64,000 nucleotides of DNA from Russula earlei. Lineage: Eukaryota > Basidiomycota > Agaricomycetes > Russulales > Russulaceae. The notes beneath the pieces were generated by a model. It was not told where the DNA came from. It was given only the letters and a program-made list of their open reading frames with translations, and ran no database searches. Position 1 is the stretch's first letter, and each line of letters begins with the position of its first letter. Location of the stretch: positions 1 through 64,000 of the forward strand of contig JAGFNK010000263.1 in the NCBI GenBank assembly GCA_025769875.1, in the 5' to 3' direction. Below are positions 11,591 through 22,934 of the stretch, one piece after another. Position numbers and translations under genes: made by a program.

Positions 11591-12585
11591 ATGGCTAATC
11601 CTGTCAACGTCAATCCGTCCTCTGCCGCTCGCCGCCTCTCGTCCGGCGGATCAGACTGGCTGTGGGTCGTGACTGCGATGATGGGTATCTTTACTTTATT
11701 GGCCCTTGCGTGGTCGACGTTTGTGGGTCTGTCTGCATTCGACCTGGCGTGTTTTTTGACTTTATCTGGGCACCTTTATCAATAGCAACCACGGGGAGCA
11801 AGAGCGTTCCATCATATCGCTGTCGTTGTCCTCTCAGTGTCCACGATAGCATATTTCGCCATGGCATCTGACTTGGGCCAGACACCCGTCAGAACGGAAT
11901 TTAGGAGCGGGCCGACGCGCAGCATCTTCGTCAGTTTCCTCCCCTCTTCATTCGTGCAACCCTGTTCCTAATCGTCTGATGGAAAAAAACAGTACGTGCG
12001 ATACATACAGTGGTTTATCAACGCACCCCTTATACTTCTTATGCTGCTGCTGACGACTGGTCTTCCACTGTCTGAAATATTCCTCGCCATATTCATGATC
12101 ATTGTCGCGGTCGTAACCGGGCTGGTTGGGGCGCTCACGCCAACATCGTACAAGTGGGGCTTCTATGTTTTTGGCGTTTTGTCCCTTTTCTACGTCGTGT
12201 AAGTCTTTGAAAGGTAGGCTCGACTTGCCTTTTGACTCACCCGCTCTCTTTTGACAGCCACGCGCTCCTCTTCGGCGGGCTCAGGTCGCGTCTCGTCGCG
12301 CACAAGACTATGTATGGCCGCTTCGCAGGTTATACTGCAGTCATTTGGATGCTTTATCCCGTCTGCTGGGGTGTCTCCGAGGGCGGAAACGTCATCACCG
12401 TCACCCACGAGATGGTCTTTTACGGCATCCTCGACATCTTCGCCGGACCTCTCTTCCTCTTTGCCTTCCTCTTCGCTCTGCGGGGCGTGGAATACAATGA
12501 ACTTGGGCTTCAATCTGGAAAAGCGTCTGATTATGTTGGGGTGCGTGAGCCAGAAAAACCTGGACGCGAAGTCAGCGGCGCATAA
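11591..12585 (+). CDS. HSP30/opsin-related seven-helix membrane protein
   Basis: ATG at 11591, four exons with introns 11723-11785, 11930-11992 and 12199-12257, stop at 12583-12585; about 270 residues. It has the microbial-rhodopsin fold: helix C reads VRYIQWFINAPLILL (bacteriorhodopsin RYxDW...TPLLLL) and helix G reads ILDIFAGPLFLF. At the retinal Schiff-base lysine position there is Gly, and the helix-C carboxylates are Gln and Met, so it should not bind retinal or pump protons. This matches the opsin-related (ORP/HSP30/YRO2-MRH1) group of plasma-membrane stress proteins. The 5' region just upstream is short and carries TATAAAAG near 11539. Function within the group is not settled. Confidence 0.82.
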
Positions 12586-12799
12586 AAACGGAGGATGTAA
12601 CTTGTCGTTATTTGTATGTAGCTGTAGCTTATGTCAATGCGTGGATCTCTGCATCCCATTTAATGTATCAGTTTGTGTGCCATGTGGGTTTCGGTGTCAG
12701 GCGTTACCATATTCGGTATCTCGCGGCCTTCTTTCCCGGGCACCCCCGGGAACGACTTGCCAAGTGACCACTACGGCCTCAACCTGTGTTTTGTGATAA

Positions 12800-13516
12800 A
12801 TGAATCTGTCATTGTATGTGGTCAATGCGTTCATCGTCCTCGACACGGACGGACATCGCGTTCTCGCCAAGTATTTCTCACCGAAAGCGCGGACGCAGTT
12901 GGGAGAGCCGGATCCCAACAAGGGCCTGCAGGGCCTGAAGGAGCAGAGGGCGTTTGAAAAAGGCTTATTTGCCAAGACGAGAAAGGCCGGCGGTGCGTAA
13001 CAAGACCTTTCTCTTTTCTGCTCATGCACGGACGTTCATTTCGTCCTTTGCCGGCTAGGCGATATTATATTGTACGACGGACATCTGGCGGTGTACAAGC
13101 ACTCGCTGGACCTCATATTTTACATGCTGGGGGGCCCGCTGGAGAACGAGCTTATGCTGCACTCGGCGCTGATCGCGTTCATGGACGCGATACACCTGCT
13201 CCTGCGAAATCAAGTCGAGAAGCGAGCGGTGTTGGAGAACTTGGATTGTGTTATCCTCTGCCTCGACGAGACGATAGACGACGGGTACGTGCTGCTTCGT
13301 CTTTTTTTTTTTTTCCTCTCGCTGTCGCGTTGCCATGTGCTGACGGAGATCGGTGCCTGTGACAGGGTCATTGTCGAGACGGACGCGACGACGATCGCGT
13401 CGCGAGTGAGCCGACCGAGGGCTGACACGACGGAGATTGTGATCAACGAGCAGACTATTTTGAACGCGTACCAGACGGTGAAGGAGAAGATGCAGCAGAG
13501 GATTGGACAGTTCTAG
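12800..13516 (+). CDS. RET3: coatomer subunit zeta (zeta-COP)
   Basis: Small subunit of the COPI F-subcomplex, partner of gamma-COP, acting in Golgi-to-ER retrograde transport. ATG at 12800; introns 12993-13058 and 13285-13365; stop at 13514-13516; about 188 residues, normal for the family. The longin-like domain starts [20 protein letters not shown], continues with AKYFSPKA and the [11 protein letters not shown] stretch, then after intron 1 [13 protein letters not shown] and the helix FMDAIHLLL, and ends [17 protein letters not shown]. Intron 2 carries a T-run of about 14. Frame and splice sites are intact, so this is a working housekeeping gene. It lies 214 bases after the opsin-related gene on the same strand. 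Confidence 0.93.
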
Positions 13517-13666
13517 GAGTAAATAGATAAAATAGATTGTCTCTGTGTCTGCTGCCTGTATCTATCCCTGGCCAGAGATTAGTCATCAAGTTCACTCTCG
13601 GAAATTGCCGAAGGGCGTTCCGGCGTGACTTGGGCGGCGGTCCAACTTGCCCTGCCATCATCAGCC

Positions 13667-16600
13667 ATGTCTGCGAGGCGTCAGGCTTCCACCACTTCCC
13701 TTTCAAAATATGCCAGAGATGGCTCCCCAGACCCCACATCCCGCTCCCTCGACTTCTGCAATGCCTTCTGGGGCCCCAGCGACGCTGGCGTTGACGTGCT
13801 CTTGGCCCGCATGCGCGGCGCAGCCAGGACCATGGAAGAACTGCGCAACTTCTGGAAGGAGAGGTATCCCATTTTTTGCCCGTTTCTCATCCGCAGTCCT
13901 TACTCGCCCCTTAGGGCCGCCATCGAGGAGGAATACGCGAAACGGCTTGCTAAACTCGCCAGGCTGACCATGGGAAGGGATGAGATCGGGTGCGTGTCCA
14001 TCTCTGGCGGGCTCGCCACAACGGCCAGGCTCTGTTGACGACGCGCAATGTCAAGCGAATTCCGAAACTCGCTCGATACGCTGCGACAAGAGACGGACAA
14101 GCAGTCTGGCTTTCCACATGCAGCTCGCGCAGCAGATCCGAAACGAACTCGAAACACCCGTCTCCGCCTTTGTCGCCCGTCAGTCACAACACCGTAAACT
14201 CCATCAGGCGGCGGTCGAGAAGCAGTTCAAAACGAAGCAGGCGCAAGAGGCGCATGTCAACAAGGCCCGCGAAAAGTACGAGCAGGACTGTCTCCGCATC
14301 AACGCTTACACCGCCCAGAGTACCCTTGTCCAGGGCAAGGATCTGGAGCGCATCACCGTCAAGCTCGAGCGTGCGCAGCAGACAGTCCATGCCAACGAGC
14401 GTGAATATGCCAACTTTGCCCGCGCTCTCCAGGATACCATCACTAAGTGGGAGCAGGAGTGGAAACAATTCTGTGACAGCTGCCAGGATTTCGAGGATGA
14501 GCGCATGGACTTCACAAAGGATAACGTCTGGGTCTATGCCAACGCCGTTTCCATCGTCTGTGTCTCCGATGACGAGGTGCGCACTCTCACATACCTGTCT
14601 TCTCACAGCGTCTCATCTCATGGCGATCCCGCTCCCAGTCTTGCGAACGGCTTCGTCTGGCCCTCGAGTCATTCGAACCAGACAAGGACCAGGAGAGCTT
14701 TGTTCGGGATTACGGGACAGGGAATGCCATGCCCGATCCCCCACAATTTGTCAACTATTCCTCCACAGAAGGTGCTCCTCTCCCATCGTCTGCATCAAAA
14801 ATTACCAGTCGCCCCGCCCAATTTACCCGCGCCACACAACGCATGAATCGGCTCCAAAGCGCACCACCACCTCAACCTGATGACGAGCCCTTTGTCAATA
14901 CGGCCGGTGTCGGTTCTGGTAATCGTGCGTCTAATCCTAGTGATGCTGCGCCTGCTCGCACCGTCAGTCTCTCGAGGGCAAGTACACGACGAAATGCCAA
15001 TCCCCCTGTCACGACGAACGGCAACATGAACGCTAATGTCCCCGTCAATGGATTCTCGCCTAGTTCTTCACCACCGTCAAACGTGCGCCGTCAGACTGGC
15101 AACGTCGCTTCGTCACCGCCAACCCAGGTAATCAACCAGCACGAGCCCGTTTTGGGTGATAATTCGTACAAGGTCGATCAACAGACCACTCCCGCTCCCG
15201 CCCTGTCCTCCAGGGATGGCGATGAGACCGACCCCATGGTACAAGCAATGACGAATTTGCGTACCGCGGCCGGGGCTGCTGTTGGGCGTAGTGGTACGCG
15301 CAAAGTGACAACTTCAGACCTCTCTGGGGCTGGTGGCTCTTCTTCAACTTCGCCTACCAAGGCGCTAGCACCGCCTGCACCTACCTCACCGAGCAGGAAT
15401 CTTGATTACCGCAACTCGGCGGAGATCGTTGTTGGCGTTCATCCCTCTGCCCAAGGTCCCCCCTCACGCTCGACCTCGCCCGTACCCCCAACGGCGAGCT
15501 TCATGCAACCCCCATCACAGGCACCTGCGCCTGTTGTAGATTCCGTCATCGAATCGTATCACCAAAGCTTTCCTGGAGAGCATCGGAGTCGGCCCAATAG
15601 TCGTCGCGCGAGCTTCAATGCACCGCAGCCGGTGCCTGCATCACAACAGGCTCAGGGAGCTCATCTAGATCGCCCAGTTAGCAGGGAAGGACATGCTGGC
15701 ATCGGTGCCAATGGCCGTTCTCGTAGCCCATCTCTCAACCGTCCCTCTTCCCATAGCACCTCACCCGCTCCTCCCGGGCACGCCCGTGGTGGGAGTATTA
15801 GCCGAGTTGATCAGGGCGCGGGGCAAGGACAGTACAACGCTTCAATGCCCAACAGCGTGGGTATTGCCCTCGACCCTCATGGAAATGTTTCTATGGACTC
15901 GATGGCAGATGTCTATCGCCAGCAACAGCAGCAGCAGCAGGTGACCCAACCAAGGCAAGTACAACAAGCCCAACCGCCACCGCCAATGCAACCGCCACCG
16001 CCTGCTCCAGTGCCATACCAGCAGTCCCCAGCTCAGCCCCAACAGCTTGCAACCCCTGGCGGTGTCGCCACACGGCCTACGCAACGCCAGACAGGCGTCA
16101 ACAATCAATTCGTAGCGCCAGCTAGCTGGCAGAGTCATGCCGCCGCTTCGTCGCCACAGCAATACGTCCCACCACCGCCAGCGCAACAACAGGCTTCGCA
16201 TCACACGCAGGCGTACGCGCCATCACCACATCCTTACGCAAATGTGCCGCCCTCCCAGGTTTACCACCCCCAACAGATAAACTATGGCCAGCAGCCGCTG
16301 CCGCCACCACAGCAGCAGCCCCCGAGACAGGTGGCGGTGCAGCACGGCCCGACGGGCTCAGGCAGCGGAGATTATTACGCGCAACAGAACCAGGTGTATG
16401 CGCCACCACCGCAACCGCAGCGGCAGCAGTATCAGCAGCATCAGCACGTCGCGTACGGAGGCGGAGGATACAGGCCGCTCAGTCCTGGTCCTGTGAATAG
16501 GAGCCCGTCACCTCAACCGATGGCTCTTACGCAACCGCTGCCGCAACCTCTTGCGGAGCCGCCAACGCGTCAGTATACGGAGGACGGACGGGGAGTGCTA

Positions 16601-16856
16601 TTTTATGGTGCGTTTCATCTTGTGCTGTTAGGGAGATATATGCTGACTTTTGCGGCTTCGCACGTGCCTAAATGCAGTGCGCGCACTTTACGACTACACC
16701 GCGACGATACCGGAAGAATTCGATTTCCAGGCGAACGACATCATCGCCGTCACTGCCACGCCGGAGGACGGGTGGTGGAGCGGCGAGCTGCTCGACGAGA
16801 ATCGGCGTGTGCCAGGCAGGCACATCTTCCCAAGCAACTTTGTGCATCTGTTCTGA
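13667..16856 (+). CDS. F-BAR and SH3 domain protein (Cdc15/Imp2/Hof1-like cytokinesis scaffold)
   Basis: PCH-family protein linking membrane to the actomyosin ring at septation. ATG at 13667 (in-frame ATG also at 13625). The F-BAR domain starts LDFCNAFWG and EEEYAKRLAKLARL, with long coiled-coil helices through about 14570. Introns 13864-13914, 13990-14055, 14577-14638 and 16608-16677. A long Pro/Ser/Gln-rich linker (14740-16600, with polyQ and polyP) leads to a C-terminal SH3 domain (ALYDYTA, WWSGEL, FPSNFVHLF), stop at 16854-16856. One problem: near 14112-14116 (TCTGGCTTTCCACATG) one extra base puts the F-BAR helix out of frame; removing one C gives SGFHMQLAQQ. Since the rest is well preserved, a sequencing/assembly indel is more likely than a null allele. 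Confidence 0.85.
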
Positions 16857-17313
16857 ATTCCCTCGTCGTGGGGATTGGATTACTTCACTTCATATTCACA
16901 TCTTTCTTTATGATCCCATAGGGCTGCTTGTGTGTGCGCATCTGTTGTTGTCTGACGTATTTATGTATGCTCTCTCTCATTTTTCTTTCCCTTCTACACG
17001 CATGTACCGTGTGGGCAGGGGATGATCGCTGCGAAGGAGTCAGAAGCGCTTGTTGTAGGAGAAATGGATCCTTTTTTCTTTTACCGATGGAGGTGCGAGT
17101 GCTACTAATGCCCTCTACCGAAAAATATATTGCATCTGCATTCTTGCCGTTTCGGCTGCTGTTTTCTCATCGCTTTTTTACGCGCTCACGGCTTTGACCG
17201 ACTCTAAAAAGCGCATTTGCACGAGGCTAGACTCGTTGGTACAAGGCAGACGTGGACAACTCGTGGTTACATATTGATTACGTTTGATCCAGGGTGGTGT
17301 AGCAGTGCCGCCG
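16857..17313. other. convergent intergenic region
   Basis: Lies between the 3' ends of the F-BAR gene (plus) and P450-2 (minus). Pyrimidine-rich; no gene or structured RNA recognised. Confidence 0.5.
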
Positions 17314-19626
17314 TCAATCGATAGTCGCGTAGGCCGCTATCAACTCCTTTGCGAGCGCATCTCTTGCGGTGATGATACACCCGAACCTTCCCGGAGAACT
17401 GTCTCACGTGGGCAAATGAAAACCCAAAAAAAAAAAAAAAAAAACCAATGTTACGCGCAAACTCACAGGAGAAGCCCGCTTTCCATTGCGCCCGACCCGT
17501 CCCCGTCCCCGCGGCCGGCGTCCGCCTCCAGGTCGAAGACGGCCATCACGGACGCGGCGAGGATGAAAAGCGTCGCGTCGACAAAGTGGCGCCCCGGACA
17601 GATGCGCTTGCCCGCGCCAAACGCGAGCGAGATCAGAGACGGATCGTTGGTTCGGAAAAAGCGGGGGGGCTGCGCGGACGCGCCGGGGCCGCCACCGCCA
17701 CGGTTCGTGGGGGTGGGGGTGGGGGTGGGGGTGGGGGTCGTCGCCGCGTCCAGGAAGCGCTCGGGGTTGAACGTCTCCGGGTCCGGATAGAGCTCTGGGT
17801 CGTGCAGGACGGCCCTGGGACCCGGTCAGTCAGAGAGAGAGGATCGCGAGAGATGAGAAGGGGTGCACGGCGGGTGCGGTGTGTATGTGTGCAGACGCAC
17901 CATGCGTTCGCTAGGATCGTGGCACCTTGGACGGTGGGGGGAAGGTATTTCAGTCAAGTGCCCCCGGGCCCCGGCGAAAGGAGAACCAGACCTTTGGGGA
18001 TGAAGTGGCCATTGAAGATTCCGTCCTGAGTCGACGCGTGGGGGAAACCTTTGAACAGTCTCGTCTGTCGATTCATGACGGCACACGAATGGACGACGCG
18101 TACCTAGCGGTACCGCCGGGTGCCACCTCAGCAACTCCTTGCATATTGCGTCGATGTATGGCAGTCGCGGTCTATCGTCGAACGTCGGTAGCCTATCTCT
18201 CCCAATGACCGAGTCGAGCTCTTTCTGCGCCCGCCTCTGTACAGATGGGTATTGTGATAGCGCGCGGAACAGAGACACCATCGTGGACACGCTCTAAAGT
18301 CGCAATGCGTGAGCTGTGGGTCAAGACTAACGAATATAAAGAAAATACCTACCGTGTCAGAGCCGGCTGATTCGATCGCACACGGGGTAAGCTCTTTTCG
18401 CATCTTGACAGCCAGCGGACGTGGCAGCTCACCGTTAAACAGGGATCCTAGAGCTTCCTTAACAACCTTCTCCTGCCTTTGTCGTTCTGGTCCACTCAGA
18501 TGCTCTACATCCTGAAGGTGCTCGCTCGCCAGAGATTGTGCGGCGGTACCCTCTCGCTACAAACGCCATCAAACCGAGGAGATAGGGAGTGCCAATGTTA
18601 CGTACCATAGATTTCCAGACAAAATCAATGGGCCCATTCCTCATCCTATCGCCCAATTCCCTACACCTCCGCGCAACAGCCTCTTGGCTGAGGAACGGGA
18701 TCCAGGAATGGATGTGTTTTACTAAATATGGGCCGTCAGCAGTAGAACTCACGAGAAAAACGAAACCTCCCACTGAATGGAATATGGTTCATCAAGACTG
18801 CGCCAGGTAATACTGACTGTGCCAAAACCTTGTTAAGCTCCACTGGGGCTACGATCAACTCGTCGTCGTATGCTTTCAAGTCGTATCCGTAAGTGAGGGC
18901 CATGATGAGTTTACCTTGGAGACTAAACAATCGCCAAGGGTCAGCCATACGGGTTAGTGAAGTAAGCTTACTACTGACAGTTCGACGTGGTCACGGAAAT
19001 CTGTCGGGGTTACAAAGAGCTGACCGAGGAACGAGCGCGTCTTTTCCTCCATCATCCTGCGGTACGAAATTGGCGCAGCAGGCCGAAGGCTGCGGTCTAA
19101 TACCTTACGACCTTCGCTCCAGACTTCGCCCTTGCGAAGAGCGGGCAAGAGCCAATCCAATCCCAACCTGACATTCGGAGATTACAAGGTGGACGGAATA
19201 AAGGAGAAGACCCGAGGCTATGCGTACACCTCGTGAAGTGGAAACAAGGGCCGATCTGAGTATGATTCTCCGCGTCGTTCAAGCAGATCCTTGATAGCGG
19301 ACGGCGAGGACAGCACCACAATGACCTGACCAAGGACTTGAAGGCTCATGACATCACCTGACCCGGAGCGGAAAAACCCTTTCGTTAGCTGCGCACGAGA
19401 ACAGAGGAAGGAGATGACCCGCACCGTACTTCTTCGACATCTCTGCATATGCAGCCCAGGGACGCTGACTCGGGACGTTGAGCAGGTTTCCTAAAATTGG
19501 CCATGATCGCGGACCGGGAGGATAGGGAAGACCTCTTCGCTTTCTGTTCTCGCGGAGAAGGACAAGAAGATAAAGAGAAATGGAGACAACGAGGAGATCC
19601 ACCGCCGTGATGCCAGGGTACAGCAT
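17314..19626 (-). CDS. cytochrome P450 (P450-2) with a Pro-Thr repeat insertion
   Basis: ATG at 19624-19626. N-terminal membrane helix then LPYPPGPRSWPILGN; exons carry GLDWLLP, KVLDRSLRPA, LTYGYDLK, I-helix AGSDT, K-helix ELLR, PERFL, and heme loop FGAGKRICPG. The last intron holds an A19 run at 17427-17445 (plus strand); the final exon reads SPGRFGCII...KELIAAYATID with TGA at 17314-17316. Between PERFL and the heme loop there is an in-frame low-complexity insert: five Pro-Thr pairs from a GGGGGT microsatellite, then a Gly-rich stretch and a Pro run. Related P450s have only about 8 residues there. The frame is otherwise intact, so the enzyme may still work, with a longer surface loop ahead of the heme-binding loop. 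Substrate unknown. Confidence 0.85.
17706..17740. repeat. (GGGGGT)n microsatellite inside P450-2 exon
   Basis: About 5.5 units of GTGGGG/GGGGGT on the plus strand, read on the minus strand as repeated CCC ACC (Pro-Thr). Unit length 6 keeps the frame when copy number changes. Confidence 0.85.
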
Positions 19627-20544
19627 GGTTCCGCCAGGCTACTGATTAAGGAGAAGGTGACGGCAATAGCACGTATATCGTCGAACTGTTGTTTATATGT
19701 GTATCAGAGTCTGCGCTGGTGAGCAATGCTTTGCTGGATCCAATGAGATGCGCCAGCGTTTCACAGTTCGTATCGCTGTTATCCACATCCTCCATTCGAC
19801 TGGAAGTTCCCAAATACATTTGTTGCCTATCCCTATGTGTACCTCATCATATGCCTAGGAAGCTGCCGTAAAGTGGGCGAAGGCGAGCGAGATTGCCATT
19901 TTGGATCCCACCTTGAATGCCATCATCGGGTGGCGTAGCAAACATAAGGACGCAATTGCGTACCAGGCATTGACGAAGCCTATAACAATTCGATGAGGTC
20001 CAGACAGACAAATGTATAGCCAAACCGAATGACGAAAACATTTTGAAAATAACGGGTATATGGTGGGCTGTGATTCATGTGGTCCTGCGCTTCCATGTGC
20101 CACCTCACCCAATAGTTGCCAAGTTTATTGATGCGTGGAAGCCGTGATATGACCGGCGGTCTGACTCATGCAAGGACAGAGTCCAGCTTTGTGTTAAGAT
20201 CAGAATGTACACAGACAAGGAAATTTTAAAGACCGCACGCGAACAAGTGTGATGCATGCGCTCTTTGCTCGATATCTCTTTGTGTCCAATTCGTGTGCAT
20301 AGACTCGGCAGCGGGGGTGAATGTTGACTCTCACAACCAAGGACCAAGAGTACCATACCAATGGTACTATTTCAAAAATATTTTGCTTCCTTTGCCCTCT
20401 TTTTCTAGAACATCAATGAGACGAACAACAAACCGTGTCGCAATCTCCACTCGCTTGTGGCATATAAGCTCTGTCGTCATAGGAAGGCTGCCAGGTCAGT
20501 GAAAGCCTTCCTTCAGGTATCATATCTCGCTTCGTAGGTTCTCT
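19627..20544. other. intergenic between P450-2 and P450-3
   Basis: Upstream region of P450-2 and downstream region of P450-3. No domain-bearing frame seen. 20340-20370 contains the short inverted motif GTACCAT/ATGGTAC. Confidence 0.5.
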
Positions 20545-22667
20545 CTAGCTACCTCTGTGCCAACGCAATCTGTCACAACAAGACGCGCAACCCTTCCAGT
20601 GACAGATGTCAACCCAAATACTTGATTTGACCAAATCCTCCGCCATATTATCTCTTGGGGTGATAGAACATTCGACTTCAGGTGATTCAGTCAGTCAGTT
20701 CCTGATATCGATCTGAGGGAGTGGCCTTACTCACGGGGAACTCTCCCCTTCAACCAACGTCTCAACCTCTACAGGAATCTCATGCCCGTTGTCATCTCTT
20801 GCCTTCCTTACATGAAACACGGACAATACAGATGATATAAAGACGAAGAGTGTCGCATCCACCAAGTGGCGACCAGGACAGATCCGCTTGCCAGCCCCAG
20901 AAGCAAGCGTTATTATTGGGTCGCCTCTGAATGTTCCGTCCTCAGAAAGGAAGCGTTTCGGTAAATCATCTCAGAACGAACCCATCTGGGGAATAAAGGT
21001 CTACTCACCAAGCGTCAGAGAGCACCACTGAACCTATCAGATCGACGAATCAGCATGGAGCCCCACAGAACACAAATGACGTATCGAACCTTTTGGGATG
21101 AAGAAGCCCCTATAGACATCGTCCTCAGTGGTAGCGTGGGGAACACCTGGGACACAGCTATCAGAGCCTTTCGTTCCTGCTGATTTGGACGAGGGATTGT
21201 ACCCATCGGCGTCACCATCCTCCACCTTGTGAATTCTTTGCACATTGCTTCGATGTAAGGAAAACGCGGCTTGTCCTCGAGCGCCGGCAATCTGTCTCTT
21301 GAGAGGACAAGATCGAGCTCTGCTTGTGCCCGCTTCTGCACCTCTGGATAGAGGATCAGTGCTACGAACAGAGGCGTCATCGAGTTCACCGTCTAAATAC
21401 TGGGTGTCAGTCAGAGACTGGGAGTAACAAAAGCACGTGCAGTGTCTGAACCGGCTGTACGTGGAGTTAGACTCCTTCCTTCGGAGTGGAAATCGCCCAC
21501 CTTGGAACAGAGAACCTAGGGTTTCTTTGATAGCTCGCTCCGCCCTTTGACGTTCTGACACACTCAGTTTCTCTGCCTCCTCGAGGTGCTCGCTTGCTAG
21601 TGACGCTACAGCAGTACCCTCTCGCTACAGGTTCGTCGGTATGGATGGAAACTGGGTGGATGTCTTTACACACCATGGCGTTTTTCACGGAGTCAATTGG
21701 TTCGTCCATCATTCTCTTCCCTAATTCCCTACATATTCCAGCCACGGGCTCATTCTTAAATCAAGGGATCCACGAAGGGGTGTATCGTACTTGAAATGGC
21801 CATGAAATCCGCGGGTGGGAGTGCAAGTGGAGGGAATGGCACACACGGAAATGGGAGCTGGTTTGCTAATGCTGCTCCGGGCAAGATAACTCGTGAAATA
21901 GTCTCGCCAGTCATGTGTGTGGGTACTAATATATCGTCATTCTCTTTCAGCTCATAGCCGTACGTGAGAGACTTGATGATTTTGCTTTGGAGACTGTACG
22001 CACGTCAGTAATAGGCGGTCTTAAAAGAGGGTAGTACTGACAAGTCGATGAGAGCACGAAAGCAGCTGGTCAAGGAAGGTGCGTGTCTGTTCTTCAATCT
22101 TTAGCCGATGCGACGGTGCTACACCAGGCCGGAGGCTACGCTCCAATAACGTTCTATTCTTGCGCCGTATTCCCCTATTCTCAATATGGGTACTAACCAA
22201 TCCACTTCCATTCTGGAGTGTAAGTGATCCTCAGTACGTGGTGAGAGTAAGGAATGAAGGGGAAGCGCGACTAGGCTCACATCTCAAGAATTGGCATACC
22301 AGGTCGGTCAGCGTACAGTTCTCGCTTCTCGAGTGAATCCTTGATGGCTGTCTGAGCACAGCACCACTATGACCTGGCCGAAGACTCGAAAGCACATGAT
22401 ATCTCCTGGTAATCTAATTCAGAAATGATGTGCTGCAGGACAGCCATGGTTACCGTATTCTTTCGCCATATCCGCGTATGCTGTCCAGGGTGACAACTTT
22501 GGGAGATGGAACAGACTTCCTATCACCGGCCAACCAGGAGGGCCAAGAGGGTAAGGGAGCCCTCTTCGTCTCTGGTGGTCACAGAGAGCAACAAGGAGGT
22601 AAAGAAATGCGAAGATAGCAACCAATTCAGCGACCGTGATGAGAGAGGAGGGCCGAGGCATTGACAT
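20545..22667 (-). pseudogene. cytochrome P450 (P450-3), degenerate
   Basis: ATG at 22665-22667 gives a membrane helix and LPYPLGPPGWPVIGS. Family motifs remain: I-helix AGSDT, K-helix EFTR, VPHATTEDDVYRG, and the Cys loop GAGKRICPGRH. Lesions visible: a frameshift near 22345-22360 in the AIKDSLEKR region; loss of one T near 22165 turning the conserved YWR into a shifted frame; loss of the stretch equal to AILHDPxxYPEP around 20960-21000; and Ser where the first Phe of the FxxGxxxCxG heme motif should be. The intron after AGSDT (21393-21440) has a GC donor where P450-4 has GT. Readable tail ends at TAG 20545-20547. Very likely non-functional. Confidence 0.8.
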
Positions 22668-22934
22668 GGAGGAAGATAAGAGAGAGAACATGAAAGTGAG
22701 CAAACGCAGACGTGTCAGCGAGGGGTCTCGAGACAGCAATCGATCGCATATATTTGCCATAATATCATACAAAATTCAAACAGCAGTGACTTTACTCTTC
22801 CACATATCGAAAACATAGAGCAAACACGCTTAGCAAATCGATATGCCAACGTCAACACCGAATCATCACAAGTCAAGGTAATTGTTTGACACGAAGATAG
22901 GCAGGTCGACAGAAATCCAGAAACGGGTGATATT

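Noticed and set aside
11591..12585. Light-sensing or proton-pumping rhodopsin
   Set aside because: The Schiff-base lysine and the helix-C carboxylates are missing.
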